Shown one piece after another: positions 10,021 to 21,393 of a stretch of 64,000 bases of DNA. Each line of letters opens with the position of its first letter. Position 1 is the stretch's first letter. Source of the DNA: CAVPGP01 sp963704025 (GTDB lineage Bacteria; Actinomycetota; Thermoleophilia; Gaiellales; Gaiellaceae); the NCBI GenBank assembly GCA_963704025.1, contig CAVPGP010000001.1:1364001-1428000 (forward strand), given 5' to 3'. The notes under the pieces are model-generated. The model saw only the letters and a list, made by a program, of their open reading frames with translations. It did no database searches and was not told the DNA's origin. The position numbers and the translations under genes were made by a program.

Positions 10021-11280
10021 TCAGCGAGCGCGTGCCGGGAGCGCGATGTGCGGGCGCGCGCGGTCCGCCGTCAGTGCGAGCGAGCCGCCCGCGATCACCA
10101 GGAGGCCCGTCGTGCCGGCGACGGCGAACGTGAGTTCCGTTCCGCCCACCGAGAGTAGCCAGCCGACGAGCAGGCCGCCGATAGGCGCGAGCCCGTTCCA
10201 AGCGTAGAAGTAGAGGCCGAGTACGCGGCCCCGAAGGTGATCCGGCGCCTCGAGCTGGATGCGCGCATTCGAATTCGACGTGTACGACGTGAAGAACGCG
10301 CCGCAGGCGAACAGGATGACCGCGGCCAGCGCGGTCGAGCGCACCGGGGCGAGCGCGAGCTCGCAGAGGGCGAAGCCGGTGGCGCCGATCAGCATGGTCT
10401 TCCAGCGCGCTCGCGCGATGGTCGCGCTCGCCAGCGCCCCCACGAGGGCACCGGCGCCGAAGCTCGCGAAGAGGACACCGAACACGCGGGGTCCCTCGTG
10501 CAGCGTCTCGTGTGCCAGGACCGGGAGGATGATGTTGAAGTTGAAGCAGATGCTCGCGAACACCACCATCATCCCGAGGATTACCTTCGCGGTCGGCGCC
10601 CGGCGCACGTAGGCCAGGCCCTCGCGCGTGCCACGCAGCAGGCTCGGCCGGCTGGGCCGCTCGAATGAGAAGAGGTCGGCGGCGCGCATCAGCGCGAGGC
10701 TCGTCAGGACCGCGAGGAAGCTCGCGGTGTTCGCGGCGAAGCACCAGCCCACGCCGACCGCCGCGATCACGACGCCGGCGAGCGCCGGGCCGGCGATCCG
10801 GGCGAGGTTGACGAGGCTCGAGTTGAGCGCCACGGCGTTCGGCAGCTCGTCGCGACCAACCATCTGGAACGTGAGCGACTGTCTCGCGGGCGCGTCGAGC
10901 ACGAGGACCGATCCCATGCCGGCGGCGATCGCGTAGATCATCCAGACCTCGGCATGGCCGCTGAAGGCGATCACCGTCAGGACGGCCGAGAGCGCCATCT
11001 GGACGGCCTGCGTGACCATGATCGTCCTCCGGTTGTCGAACCTGTCGGCGATCGTGCCGGCGAAGAGCCCGAAGAGGGTGAACGGGCCGAAGCGGCAGAA
11101 GGAGAGGATCCCGACGGCCAGAGGCGAGTCCGTCAGCGTCAGGACGTACCAGTAGAGGGCGACGTTCTGCATCCACGTTCCGCTCACGGAGACGACCTGG
11201 CCGACGAAGAAGAGGCGGTAGTTGCGGTGTGCGCTGAGGCTCTTGAACGTTCGCCCGCCGACGAGCCGGAGCAGCGTCAC
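10021..11280 (-). CDS. MFS transporter (MFS_3/enterobactin-exporter-like)
   Basis: The 419-residue protein has about 12 hydrophobic segments and the typical opening LSAHRNYRLFFVGQVVSVSGTWMQNVALYWYV of the MFS_3 drug/siderophore exporter group, followed by GLFAGTIADRFDNRR, the motif A loop between helices 2 and 3. Its start overlaps the stop of the MarR gene by four bases, so the regulator and pump form one operon. By analogy it would export a toxic or aromatic compound sensed by the MarR protein; the substrate is unknown. Confidence 0.92.
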   Translation of the reverse strand: MTLLRLVGGRTFKSLSAHRNYRLFFVGQVVSVSGTWMQNVALYWYVLTLTDSPLAVGILSFCRFGPFTLFGLFAGTIADRFDNRRTIMVTQAVQMALSAVLTVIAFSGHAEVWMIYAIAAGMGSVLVLDAPARQSLTFQMVGRDELPNAVALNSSLVNLARIAGPALAGVVIAAVGVGWCFAANTASFLAVLTSLALMRAADLFSFERPSRPSLLRGTREGLAYVRRAPTAKVILGMMVVFASICFNFNIILPVLAHETLHEGPRVFGVLFASFGAGALVGALASATIARARWKTMLIGATGFALCELALAPVRSTALAAVILFACGAFFTSYTSNSNARIQLEAPDHLRGRVLGLYFYAWNGLAPIGGLLVGWLLSVGGTELTFAVAGTTGLLVIAGGSLALTADRARPHIALPARAR

Positions 11281-11723
11281 GCGTCCACCTCGAGGAGACG
11301 GCTGAGCGGCTCGAGCGCGCGGTCGAGCGCGTCGAGCTCGGCAGGCGAGAGCGCCTTCATCCGCGCGGCCAGCCAGGCCGTGCGGCGGCGCTTGACCGAC
11401 GCGAGCGCGCGGTCGCCCTCGGCGCTGACCTCGATGCCGACGCGGCGGCGGTCGGTGCCGCGGATGCGCGAGACGAGGCCTGCCCGCTCCAGCCTGTCGA
11501 TGGCCTTGGACATGGCCGGGGCCGAGACGCGCTCCATCTCGGCGAGCTCGCGCACGCCGACTCCGGGACGGCGCTTGATCTGGAAGAGGAGCGATGCCTG
11601 GCCGCCGGTGATCCCGAGGGAATGGATCTCCCGGCGGAGCTCCCGGTGGAGTCTGAAGAGCATAGGCCGCAACCGGTTCGCCAGCGCGACGCGGTCGGCG
11701 GCGAGGGTCGTTAGCTCGGTCAT
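11277..11723 (-). CDS. MarR-family transcriptional regulator
   Basis: The 148-residue protein has the MarR winged helix-turn-helix: recognition region PGVGVRELAEMERVSAPAMSKAIDRLERAGLV and the wing RIRGTDRRRVGIEVSAEG. N- and C-terminal helices supply the dimer interface. ATG 11723 sits directly on a 21-bp inverted repeat, leaving no room for a Shine-Dalgarno site, so the transcript may be leaderless and autorepressed. It is co-transcribed with the MFS exporter. Confidence 0.92.
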   Translation of the reverse strand: MTELTTLAADRVALANRLRPMLFRLHRELRREIHSLGITGGQASLLFQIKRRPGVGVRELAEMERVSAPAMSKAIDRLERAGLVSRIRGTDRRRVGIEVSAEGDRALASVKRRRTAWLAARMKALSPAELDALDRALEPLSRLLEVDA

Positions 11724-11743
11724 TCGTTAACTAGGTTACCGAA
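11723..11743. promoter_or_regulatory. Probable MarR operator over the marR-MFS start
   Basis: Inverted repeat TTCGTTAAC-TAG-GTTACCGAA with 8 of 9 arm positions matching, an AT-rich island immediately upstream of and touching the start codon. Its position and symmetry are typical of a MarR autoregulatory site. Confidence 0.65.
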
Positions 11744-11911
11744 CTGCTTGTGAGATCCGTGTAAGCGCGGCGTTCGCACTTGCGTCGAGGCCGCGCTGAA
11801 GACGCTCGCGCGTCCGCGACGCCGAGCCGAAGTACATGGTCAGCGACGTCTCCGTCCCCGTCCGTATTCGACGGCAGCAAGGAGACTGCGTCTTCGCACC
11901 GGTTCGTTGGG

Positions 11912-12967
11912 CTACACGGGCGATACAGTCGACTCGCGCACGACGAGCTGGGTCGGAAGGATCGCCCGTGTGTGCCAGCCCGGAGGCCGCTCTCCGTCCT
12001 CGATCTCCTCCATCAACCATTGGGCGGCCAGCCGACCCTTTTCCTCCTGCGGCTGGGCCACCGTCGTCAGCGGCGGCGTCGTATGCAGCGCAGCGGGACT
12101 ATCGTCGAATCCGACGACCGATAGCTCCCGGGGAACCGAAAGGCGCTGCTCGGCCGCAGCTTCGAGCGCGCCGAGCGCCAAGATGTCACTCATGGCGAGA
12201 ATCGCCGTCGGCGCTTCCGATGTGCGAAGCAGGTCGATGGTGGCCTCGCGTGCAGGCTCGGGTGCATTCGGCCGACACGTGCGCACGAGCATCGGGTCCC
12301 ATGCTCTGCCGAGACCTTCCTTGTATCCCTCGAGTCGCTCGACGCTCATGTCGAGCGTGAGCGTTCCCGCCGGGTCGAGTGCCGTGACGAAGCTGAGCAC
12401 CGCAACGCGCTCGTGACCGAGCGCGCGAAGGTGCTCGGCAGCGCTGCGCGCCGCGGCCCGATCGTCGATGCCGACGAACGGGGTGGCGTAGGTGCGGGGC
12501 TGGTCGACCGTCACGAGCGGCAGCCGACGGGCGAGTGCCGCCTCGACGCGAGGATCGTTTTGCGGCGCGGAGTAGATGAGAAAGCCGTCGACGGCGGCGT
12601 CTCTCACTGTGCGCGCGGTCTCGCCGCGGTGGCGCGAGTCCGGGATCAGAAGAAGACCGGTTGGCGTCTCCTCCATCCCACGGGCGACTCCGCGCAGGAA
12701 AGCGGGCGCGGCGGGGTCGGTGAACTGGTACGCGAGACGCTCCGCGAAGATCAGGCCCACGGCACCGGCGCGTCCGGTCCGGAGGCGACGCGCAGCTGGG
12801 TCCGGACCGGGGTAGCCGAGGGCCTCGGCCGCTGCGAGTACACGCTTGCGCACCTCGTCGGAGACGAGGTCGGGGCGACCGAACGCCTGGGAGGCGCTCC
12901 CGACCGAGACGCCCGCATGTGCGGCGACGTCCCGGAGACGGATTCGACGGCCGTCGCGACGTGCCAT
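11912..12967 (-). CDS. LacI-family transcriptional regulator
   Basis: From ATG 12967 the protein is 351 residues, the family length. The N-terminal helix-turn-helix reads IRLRDVAAHAGVSVGSASQAFGRPDLVSDEVRKRV, followed by the hinge helix and a periplasmic-binding-like ligand domain with the conserved AILAMSDILALGAL and LSVVGFDDSP motifs. An in-frame ATG at 13003 would add 12 residues encoded by the operator itself, so I prefer the inner start. It faces the 60-residue gene across two operator-like sites and is near both sugar importers, which it may control. Confidence 0.93.
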   Translation of the reverse strand: MARRDGRRIRLRDVAAHAGVSVGSASQAFGRPDLVSDEVRKRVLAAAEALGYPGPDPAARRLRTGRAGAVGLIFAERLAYQFTDPAAPAFLRGVARGMEETPTGLLLIPDSRHRGETARTVRDAAVDGFLIYSAPQNDPRVEAALARRLPLVTVDQPRTYATPFVGIDDRAAARSAAEHLRALGHERVAVLSFVTALDPAGTLTLDMSVERLEGYKEGLGRAWDPMLVRTCRPNAPEPAREATIDLLRTSEAPTAILAMSDILALGALEAAAEQRLSVPRELSVVGFDDSPAALHTTPPLTTVAQPQEEKGRLAAQWLMEEIEDGERPPGWHTRAILPTQLVVRESTVSPV

Positions 12968-12990
12968 TAACCCGGAATGATACGCCAACA

Positions 12991-13026
12991 TGAATCGTTT
13001 CAACTAGCATCGAGTGAATCGATTCA
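12991..13026. promoter_or_regulatory. Paired LacI-type operators in divergent intergenic region
   Basis: A perfect 12-bp palindrome TGAATCGATTCA (13015-13026) and an imperfect relative TGAATCGTTTCA (12991-13002) lie 24 bp apart, start to start, between the LacI gene and the small plus-strand gene. A central CG in a palindrome is the hallmark of LacI-family sites. They probably give autoregulation and control of the 60-residue gene. Confidence 0.75.
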
Positions 13027-13041
13027 TGTAAGGAGGTTGGG

Positions 13042-13224
13042 ATGTTCGAACTGCTCGTAGGCAGTGATGCGGTTCGTCGCCGCGTCCAGGGATCGGTGGA
13101 GCTCAGCGGCCCCGCCAAACCCAAGGCTAAGCGTGCGAGCTCGCGGCGCAACGGAGTCCGGTCGATCTCTGCGGCCACCCTGCGCAGTCTGGCCGACCGT
13201 CTTGAGCCCTCGCCGGCCGCCTAG
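13042..13224 (+). CDS. Small 60-residue basic protein of unknown function
   Basis: ATG 13042 is preceded by a near-perfect Shine-Dalgarno AAGGAGG five bases upstream, the strongest such site seen in the window, which argues that this short frame is translated. The product starts MFELLVGSDAVRRRV and has a lysine/arginine-rich middle (PKAKRASSRRNG) and a final ADRLEP helix. No membrane segment or known motif. It is divergent from the LacI regulator with the operator between them, and is followed 15 bases later by a large palindrome that may terminate it. Confidence 0.6.
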   Translation: MFELLVGSDAVRRRVQGSVELSGPAKPKAKRASSRRNGVRSISAATLRSLADRLEPSPAA

Positions 13225-13239
13225 TCACGACCGACCTTA

Positions 13240-13285
13240 CGGCTCCCCCGGGGACGTGCCGGCGGGCACGTCCCCGGGGGAGCCG
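13240..13285. repeat. 46-bp palindrome, possible terminator or mobile repeat
   Basis: Two perfect 21-base arms (starting CGGCTCCCCCGGGGACGTGCC) flank a GGCG loop, just downstream of the 60-residue gene. No T-run follows. The arm length and perfection are more than a terminator needs and suggest a repetitive palindromic element, though it may also end transcription. Confidence 0.8.
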
Positions 13286-13477
13286 ATCGCGGTTACCGAC
13301 CGACGAAATCGGCGTGACTGCGCCGAAAGCAGCAGTCCCATCGGACAAGGCGCGACACCGTTCGACGGCGGCGAGGAAGTGCTCCAGCTCATCGCGGAGC
13401 CTGAGCAGCCGACAACCCTTGGGCCCCGGAGAGGCGACACCATCTCGGCGCCGTTCAGACCTTAGGCTCTTCAGCGC

Positions 13478-13873
13478 ATGCTCGGCAAGCTGGCCCTTCT
13501 CTGCGTTTGCCTCGCGCTCCTCGCGGGCTGCGGGTCGGGCAACTCCGGCGACGCGAACGTCGAGCGCGACATCCGACGCGGCCTTGCTGAGATTCAGTCC
13601 ATCCACGACCGGAAGGCCCTGCAGGCGAAGCTGACCGCCGTCGTGGCGAGCCTGCGCGGAGACCAGGCCTCGTCGGACTCGAAGCGGCGTGCGCGCGGGC
13701 TTGCGATTGCCGGTTTCGAGGCGAAGCTGAAGAGCGTCCGCGCAGAGCGCGAGTTCTACGAGAACGACAGCGGCAACATCGCGGAGGCAACGCGTGACGC
13801 TGCGCGGGCCGACGCCTACCGCGCGCGCGCCGAGCACCTGCTGCGCGCTTCGGAGCAGGCGCTCGGAGACTAG
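13478..13873 (+). CDS. Small lipoprotein of unknown function
   Basis: The 131-residue protein has a lipoprotein signal peptide ending in the lipobox LLAGC at about residue 18, followed by a Gly/Ser linker. The mature part is predicted helical and charged (ERDIRRGLAEIQSIHDRKAL, then AKLKSVRAEREFYEN) and may form a coiled coil. No enzyme motif. It would sit on the outer face of the membrane. Confidence 0.75.
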   Translation: MLGKLALLCVCLALLAGCGSGNSGDANVERDIRRGLAEIQSIHDRKALQAKLTAVVASLRGDQASSDSKRRARGLAIAGFEAKLKSVRAEREFYENDSGNIAEATRDAARADAYRARAEHLLRASEQALGD

Positions 13874-14059
13874 GGCCGGCAGGAGCTCTGCTCACCGTCC
13901 GGCTGGTCGACGGTGCCGCTCTTCATCGGCGGCGAGCTCGTCTGCGGCGCGGACAAAGTCGAGGAGCTGGGCGAGAGCGGCGAGCTGGAGGCGAAGCTGG
14001 CCGAGGCGCTCGGCCACGACTACCGAGGCGCGCGCGACGAACGGGTCGCGCCCGCGTAG
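13874..14059 (+). pseudogene. Remnant of a glutaredoxin-like gene (C-terminal part)
   Basis: In the frame following the lipoprotein stop, a GTG at 13913 opens VPLFIGGELVCGADKVEELG and ends after ...GHDYRGARDERVAPA at 14059. This is the pattern of the C-terminal half of glutaredoxins (cis-Pro strand, then FIGG.L.GG.D and a final helix). The N-terminal CxxC half is missing, so at most 49 residues could be made. I read it as a decayed fragment; the family assignment rests on a short match. Confidence 0.45.
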
Positions 14060-14148
14060 CCGCCACGCGTCCACGAGCACTGGCAAACACCCGTCCGCGC
14101 GTGAAATAGTTCCGGCCGAAGACGACGCGAGACGAGGAGGGTCGCGAG

Positions 14149-15370
<1,222 letters not shown>

Positions 15371-15375
<5 letters not shown>

Positions 15376-15393
15376 TGGCTGACAGCCACTAGC
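15371..15393. terminator. Bidirectional stem-loop between convergent ABC genes
   Basis: Perfect 11-base arms gctagtggctg / cagccactagc around a single base. The left arm contains the ATPase stop codon and the structure lies 11 bases before the end of the convergent permease gene, a natural place for a shared terminator. Confidence 0.65.
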
Positions 15394-15403
15394 TCTCGGG
15401 CGC

Positions 15404-16338
<935 letters not shown>

Positions 16339-16342
<4 letters not shown>

Positions 16343-17289
16343 TCCGTTGACACTCGCATGAAGGTCACGTAGATGACGACGAACAGGGCGATGACGAGGA
16401 AGATGGCGACGCTGACGGCAGCGCCGTAGCCCACGTAGCCATCGCCGACGATCGTGCTCTGGTCGTAGATCGCCATCGTCTGGGTGTCCGGCCGGTTGCC
16501 GAAGAACACGTAGAAGACGTCGAACACGCGGAGCGCGTCGAGCGTCCGGAAGATCAGCGTCACGAGAATCGCCGGAGCCAGCAGCGGCAGCGTGATCTTC
16601 CGGAACTGCTGCAGCACGGTCGCGCCGTCAACCTCGGCCGCCTCGTAGAGGTCCTGCGGGATGACCTGGAGTCCCGCGAGGAGCAGCAGCGCGACGAACG
16701 GCGTCGTCTTCCAGATATCCACGGCACAGACCGACCCGAGCGCGGTGCTCGGGTCGGAGATCCACGCATGCGGATGCGAGAGAACGTTCAGTCTCATGCC
16801 GGCGTCGTTGACGACGCCGAAGGTGTCGTCGAGCATCCACTTCCACATCTGGGCGGCGACGACCGTCGGAATCGCCCAGGGGACGAGCATGACGGCCCGC
16901 ATGAGGCCGCGCCCCTTGAAGCTCGAGTTCACGACCAGCGCGATGATCAGCCCGAGCACGAACTCGAACGTCACGGTGATCAGCGTGAACTTGACGGTCG
17001 TCCAGACGCTGTCGCGGAACAGCTGGTCGTGCCAGAGGGTACGATAGTTGTCGAGCCCGACCCACTTGGCCGGCTCGAGCGCGAGGAATTCCTGGTTCGT
17101 GAAGCTCTGGTAGACGGTCTTGCCGAGCGGGTAGATCGCGACCAGCGCGACCACCAGGAGCGACGGCACGAGCAGGAGCCACGCAAGTCGTGTCTGGCGG
17201 CGCTGGAGTGCCCCGCGGCGCTGCCGCTTACGGCGTACGGGTGCGGGCGTGGCGACGGACGTCATCGGTGGGGCAGGGGAGGATCGCAC
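16339..17289 (-). CDS. Sugar ABC transporter permease (MalF/SugA type)
   Basis: The 316-residue protein has six membrane segments, the EAA loop EAAEVDGATVLQQFRKITLPLLAPA and the usual loop region between segments three and four without an extra domain, unlike the 6065-7396 homologue. I chose GTG 17289 because GGGGAGG stands seven bases upstream; an ATG at 17265 is an alternative lacking a site. The ribosome-binding region and start codon lie within a 32-base stem-loop, so initiation may be limited relative to the binding protein upstream. Confidence 0.92.
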
Positions 17290-17305
17290 ATACGATCCTC
17301 CCCTG
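17274..17305 (-). promoter_or_regulatory. Stem-loop enclosing permease ribosome-binding site and start
   Basis: Perfect 13-base arms caggggaggatcg / cgatcctcccctg flank a six-base loop. Read on the minus strand, the Shine-Dalgarno GGGGAGG is in the 5' arm and the GTG start is at the end of the loop. It lies between the binding-protein and permease genes, a usual location for mRNA-stabilising or attenuating hairpins. Confidence 0.75.
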
Positions 17306-17320
17306 CGGTCCGATACGGCT

Positions 17321-18670
<1,350 letters not shown>

Positions 18671-19147
18671 TCTCTCCCGTCCTTTCTCCGGACCGCTAGC
18701 GAGTCGGGCTAGACGCCTGACTGTGGTCGTGGAGAGCTTCACGCGTCTGACACTTCCCAAGAGGGTGCTCTCCGACCCCACCTCACGGCGCGACAATACC
18801 GAGGTTCACCGGATGAACGCAACCTCCTCGGAACACCCCAGCCGTCGCTCGATCCGCGCGGGTCCGCTGAGCCCCGTAGAAACCGGGCGGCCGAGCGTGC
18901 CGCACCGTGCCTGTGGAGACCCGAACGCTTGCAGTGCGCAGGTGTGACGTGCGAGCGCGGTTGGCCCGTGAAAGACGGCGGCGCGATCGCTGCGACTGCG
19001 CTCTCTTCGTTCCGGACGGGGTCTGGCCGGACGAGGAGCGCGCCGCACGGCGCGCGATCCTCGATTGGCCGAGTACGGGCGACGCTCTCGCAGCGGCATC
19101 GGCGGGAGGGGGAGCCTGCCGCGCCGCTGCGCGGCCGAGAAAGGCCG
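18671..19147. other. 477-bp stretch without an assignable gene
   Basis: This lies between the binding-protein start and the aminopeptidase stop. It must hold the promoter of the sugar operon on its left side. A plus-strand frame from 18907 (GTG) contains an odd cysteine-bearing segment (VRRCDVRARLARERRRRDRC) but has no ribosome site and runs antisense into the aminopeptidase, so I do not call it. Confidence 0.5.
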
Positions 19148-20386
19148 CTAGAGCTGCCAGGCGCCGTCGCGGATCAGCGGCACCCGCCTGCCCCGCGGGT
19201 CGACGCCGGTCGCCTCGAAGTCGTCGGTCCCGATCATCACGTCGACGTGCGTGTGCGAGCGATTGACGCCGCGCGCCCCCCTGCCCGGCACCCGCGTCTT
19301 CTCGAAGCCGATCCCGAAGGCGATGTGCGCCGCCGCGTTCTCGTCGAGGAGCGTGTTGTAGTAGACCCGCCCGGTCTGCCCGATGCGCGACGACGCGTCG
19401 ACGAGTGCCACCTCGCCGAGCCGGTCGGCGTCCTTGATCGAGCCGATGAACTCGCGGAAGAATGTGCCGTTCCTTCCTTTGCCCTTGAGCCTCGTGAGCC
19501 GACCTCGGCGGAACTCGCCCTCGATCCCCTCGATCAGCCGGCCCTGGAAGACGAGCGGCCGCGAGCAGCGAAACGTCCCCTCGGTCGACGACGCGATCGG
19601 CGTCGTGAAGTTCTCCTCCGTGGGGAGGTTCGGCGAGATGTGGATCCCGTGCGCGTTCTTCTCGCCGCCGCCGAGCCAGAGCCCTTCGGGATGCAGCGCG
19701 ACTCGAAGCTCCGTGCCCGGCCCGCGCAGCTCCAGCGCCGCGAGCTTCAGCTTCGTCAACCGCCCGGCCCGGCCGCGCACCGCGTCCAGGTGCTCCTTGA
19801 GCCCCTTCCAGCCGGGAGGATCCTCCGGGCCGAGCCGGCAGAACCATGCCAGGTCGCGCGCCAGCTTCCGCGCCGCGGCGTCGCCCTTCAGCGACGGATA
19901 GACCTGCTGCGCCCACGGCTCGGTCGGCCAGGCGATGATCCCCCACCGGCGCAGGTTCTTGCCCAGTGCGCGGCGCAGCCACGGGAGCTGGTTCAGCGGC
20001 GCGGTCTGCTCGATCGCGATCAGCTTCGGGTCGATCTCCGCGAGCGCGTTCGGCTCGCCGTCGCCCGCCACGAGCAGCGTCGCCGTGTGCGGCTCGAGCC
20101 CGGCCCGGAGCCGCTTCGCGCGCCACGGGCTGACGTAGCCGACGTACTTCTCCTGAGCCGTTCGCAGCCGCGCCGCACGCAGCAGCGGGTCGGTGTAGAC
20201 GACCTCGACGACGCGCGCGCCGGCGCGGTATCCGGCCTCGACGAGTGCGATCGCGAAGTCGCGGTGGGCGGGCTCGCACGTCACGATCAGGTCGTCGTCC
20301 TTGCCCAGGGCGACGGCCGTACGCACCATGGCGTCGGCGTAACGGGCCATCTCCTGGGGCGGGAGCAGCGGTTTCACGTCGGCCAC
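19148..20386 (-). CDS. M29-type metallo-aminopeptidase
   Basis: Starting from GTG 20386 the protein is 412 residues. The C-terminal catalytic domain shows conserved metal and active-site patterns of M29 enzymes: PTEENFTTPI, VYYNTLLDENAAAHIAFGIG and NRSHTHVDVMIG, which supply Glu, Tyr and His/Asp ligands. The N-terminal half has the DPLLRAAR and related segments. It is cytoplasmic and removes N-terminal residues from peptides. Only 17 bases separate its start from the divergent AAA ATPase gene; ATG 20350 is an alternative start. Confidence 0.88.
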   Translation of the reverse strand: MADVKPLLPPQEMARYADAMVRTAVALGKDDDLIVTCEPAHRDFAIALVEAGYRAGARVVEVVYTDPLLRAARLRTAQEKYVGYVSPWRAKRLRAGLEPHTATLLVAGDGEPNALAEIDPKLIAIEQTAPLNQLPWLRRALGKNLRRWGIIAWPTEPWAQQVYPSLKGDAAARKLARDLAWFCRLGPEDPPGWKGLKEHLDAVRGRAGRLTKLKLAALELRGPGTELRVALHPEGLWLGGGEKNAHGIHISPNLPTEENFTTPIASSTEGTFRCSRPLVFQGRLIEGIEGEFRRGRLTRLKGKGRNGTFFREFIGSIKDADRLGEVALVDASSRIGQTGRVYYNTLLDENAAAHIAFGIGFEKTRVPGRGARGVNRSHTHVDVMIGTDDFEATGVDPRGRRVPLIRDGAWQL

Positions 20387-20403
20387 CGTATACCGTTTCG
20401 ACG

Positions 20404-21393
20404 ATGCCGCCCAATCCGCTCGACGCGCTGAAGGCACTCGGCGAACAGCTCCGGCAGACCGTGGGCGAGGAGCTCGCGGACCAGCTGGACACCTTCCGCC
20501 GGCCGGAGCAGTCGCGGACCCTCGAAGAGCTCCAGGCCGAGCTCGACTCGCTGACCGGGCTCGACACCGTCAAGGAGCAGGTGCACGCACTCGTGGCCTT
20601 CCTCGCCGTGCAGGCCCGGCGCAAGGAGCACGGCCTCGCCGAGACGGCGACGAGCCAGCACCTCGTCTTCCTCGGCAACCCGGGCACCGGGAAGACGACG
20701 GTTGCCCGCCTGCTTGCCGAGACATACCGCGCCATGGGGCTGCTCAAGCGCGGCCACCTCGTCGAGGTCGACCGCGCGGGGCTCGTGGGCCAGTTCGTCG
20801 GCGCGACCGCGCTGAAGACGGACCGCGTCATCCGGCGCGCGCTCGACGGCGTCCTCTTCATCGACGAGGCCTACGCGCTGTCGCCGGAGGAGGCGCGCCT
20901 CGACTTCGGCTCCGAGGCGATCGAGACGCTGCTGAAGCGGATGGAGGACTACCGGCACCGGCTCGTCGTGATCGTGGCCGGCTATCCGCGGCTGATGCAC
21001 CACTTCCTCGACTCGAATCCGGGCCTCCGCTCGCGCTTCGCCAGGGAGATCGCCTTTCCGGACTACGCCACCGGGGAGCTGGTGGAGATCACGCACCGCT
21101 TCGCGCGCGAGGCCGAGTACCGGCTGGACGAGGCAGCGGACGTCGAGCTCTCGCGTGTGCTCGGGGCCGTCGCGCGCGGCGAGGGGTTCGGGAACGCCCG
21201 CCTCGCTCGGACGCTCTTCGAGCAGGCGACCGCAGCGCAGGCGTTGCGGCTCTCCCGGCTCGAGGGGCGGGAGCTCGAGGAGTTGGGGGCCGACGAGCTG
21301 ATGCACGTCACAGCCGAGGACGTCGAGGCAGGAGCGCGCGCGATCGGCGAGGCGCCGCGGCAGGAGCGAAAGCGCGGCTGGTGGAGCCGCTAG
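20404..21393 (+). CDS. CbbX/SpoVK-like AAA ATPase
   Basis: From ATG 20404 the protein is 329 residues. Walker A is GNPGTGKTTVAR, Walker B VLFIDEAYAL, followed by the conserved VIVAGYP and the arginine-finger region NPGLRSRFAREIAFPDY. These are diagnostic of the CbbX/EccA subgroup, hexameric remodelling ATPases. There is no Rubisco or type VII secretion gene nearby, so the client is unknown. The 3' end overlaps the FMN oxidase gene by 13 bases. Confidence 0.9.
   Translation: MPPNPLDALKALGEQLRQTVGEELADQLDTFRRPEQSRTLEELQAELDSLTGLDTVKEQVHALVAFLAVQARRKEHGLAETATSQHLVFLGNPGTGKTTVARLLAETYRAMGLLKRGHLVEVDRAGLVGQFVGATALKTDRVIRRALDGVLFIDEAYALSPEEARLDFGSEAIETLLKRMEDYRHRLVVIVAGYPRLMHHFLDSNPGLRSRFAREIAFPDYATGELVEITHRFAREAEYRLDEAADVELSRVLGAVARGEGFGNARLARTLFEQATAAQALRLSRLEGRELEELGADELMHVTAEDVEAGARAIGEAPRQERKRGWWSR

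Noticed and set aside
13003..13014. LacI start at ATG 13003
   Set aside because: Would translate the operator-like sequence itself and adds 12 residues not typical of the family; ATG 12967 precedes the helix-turn-helix as usual.
18907..19266. Plus-strand frame with Cys residues downstream of a GTG
   Set aside because: No ribosome site, Arg-rich second half overlapping the aminopeptidase antisense; no family resemblance.
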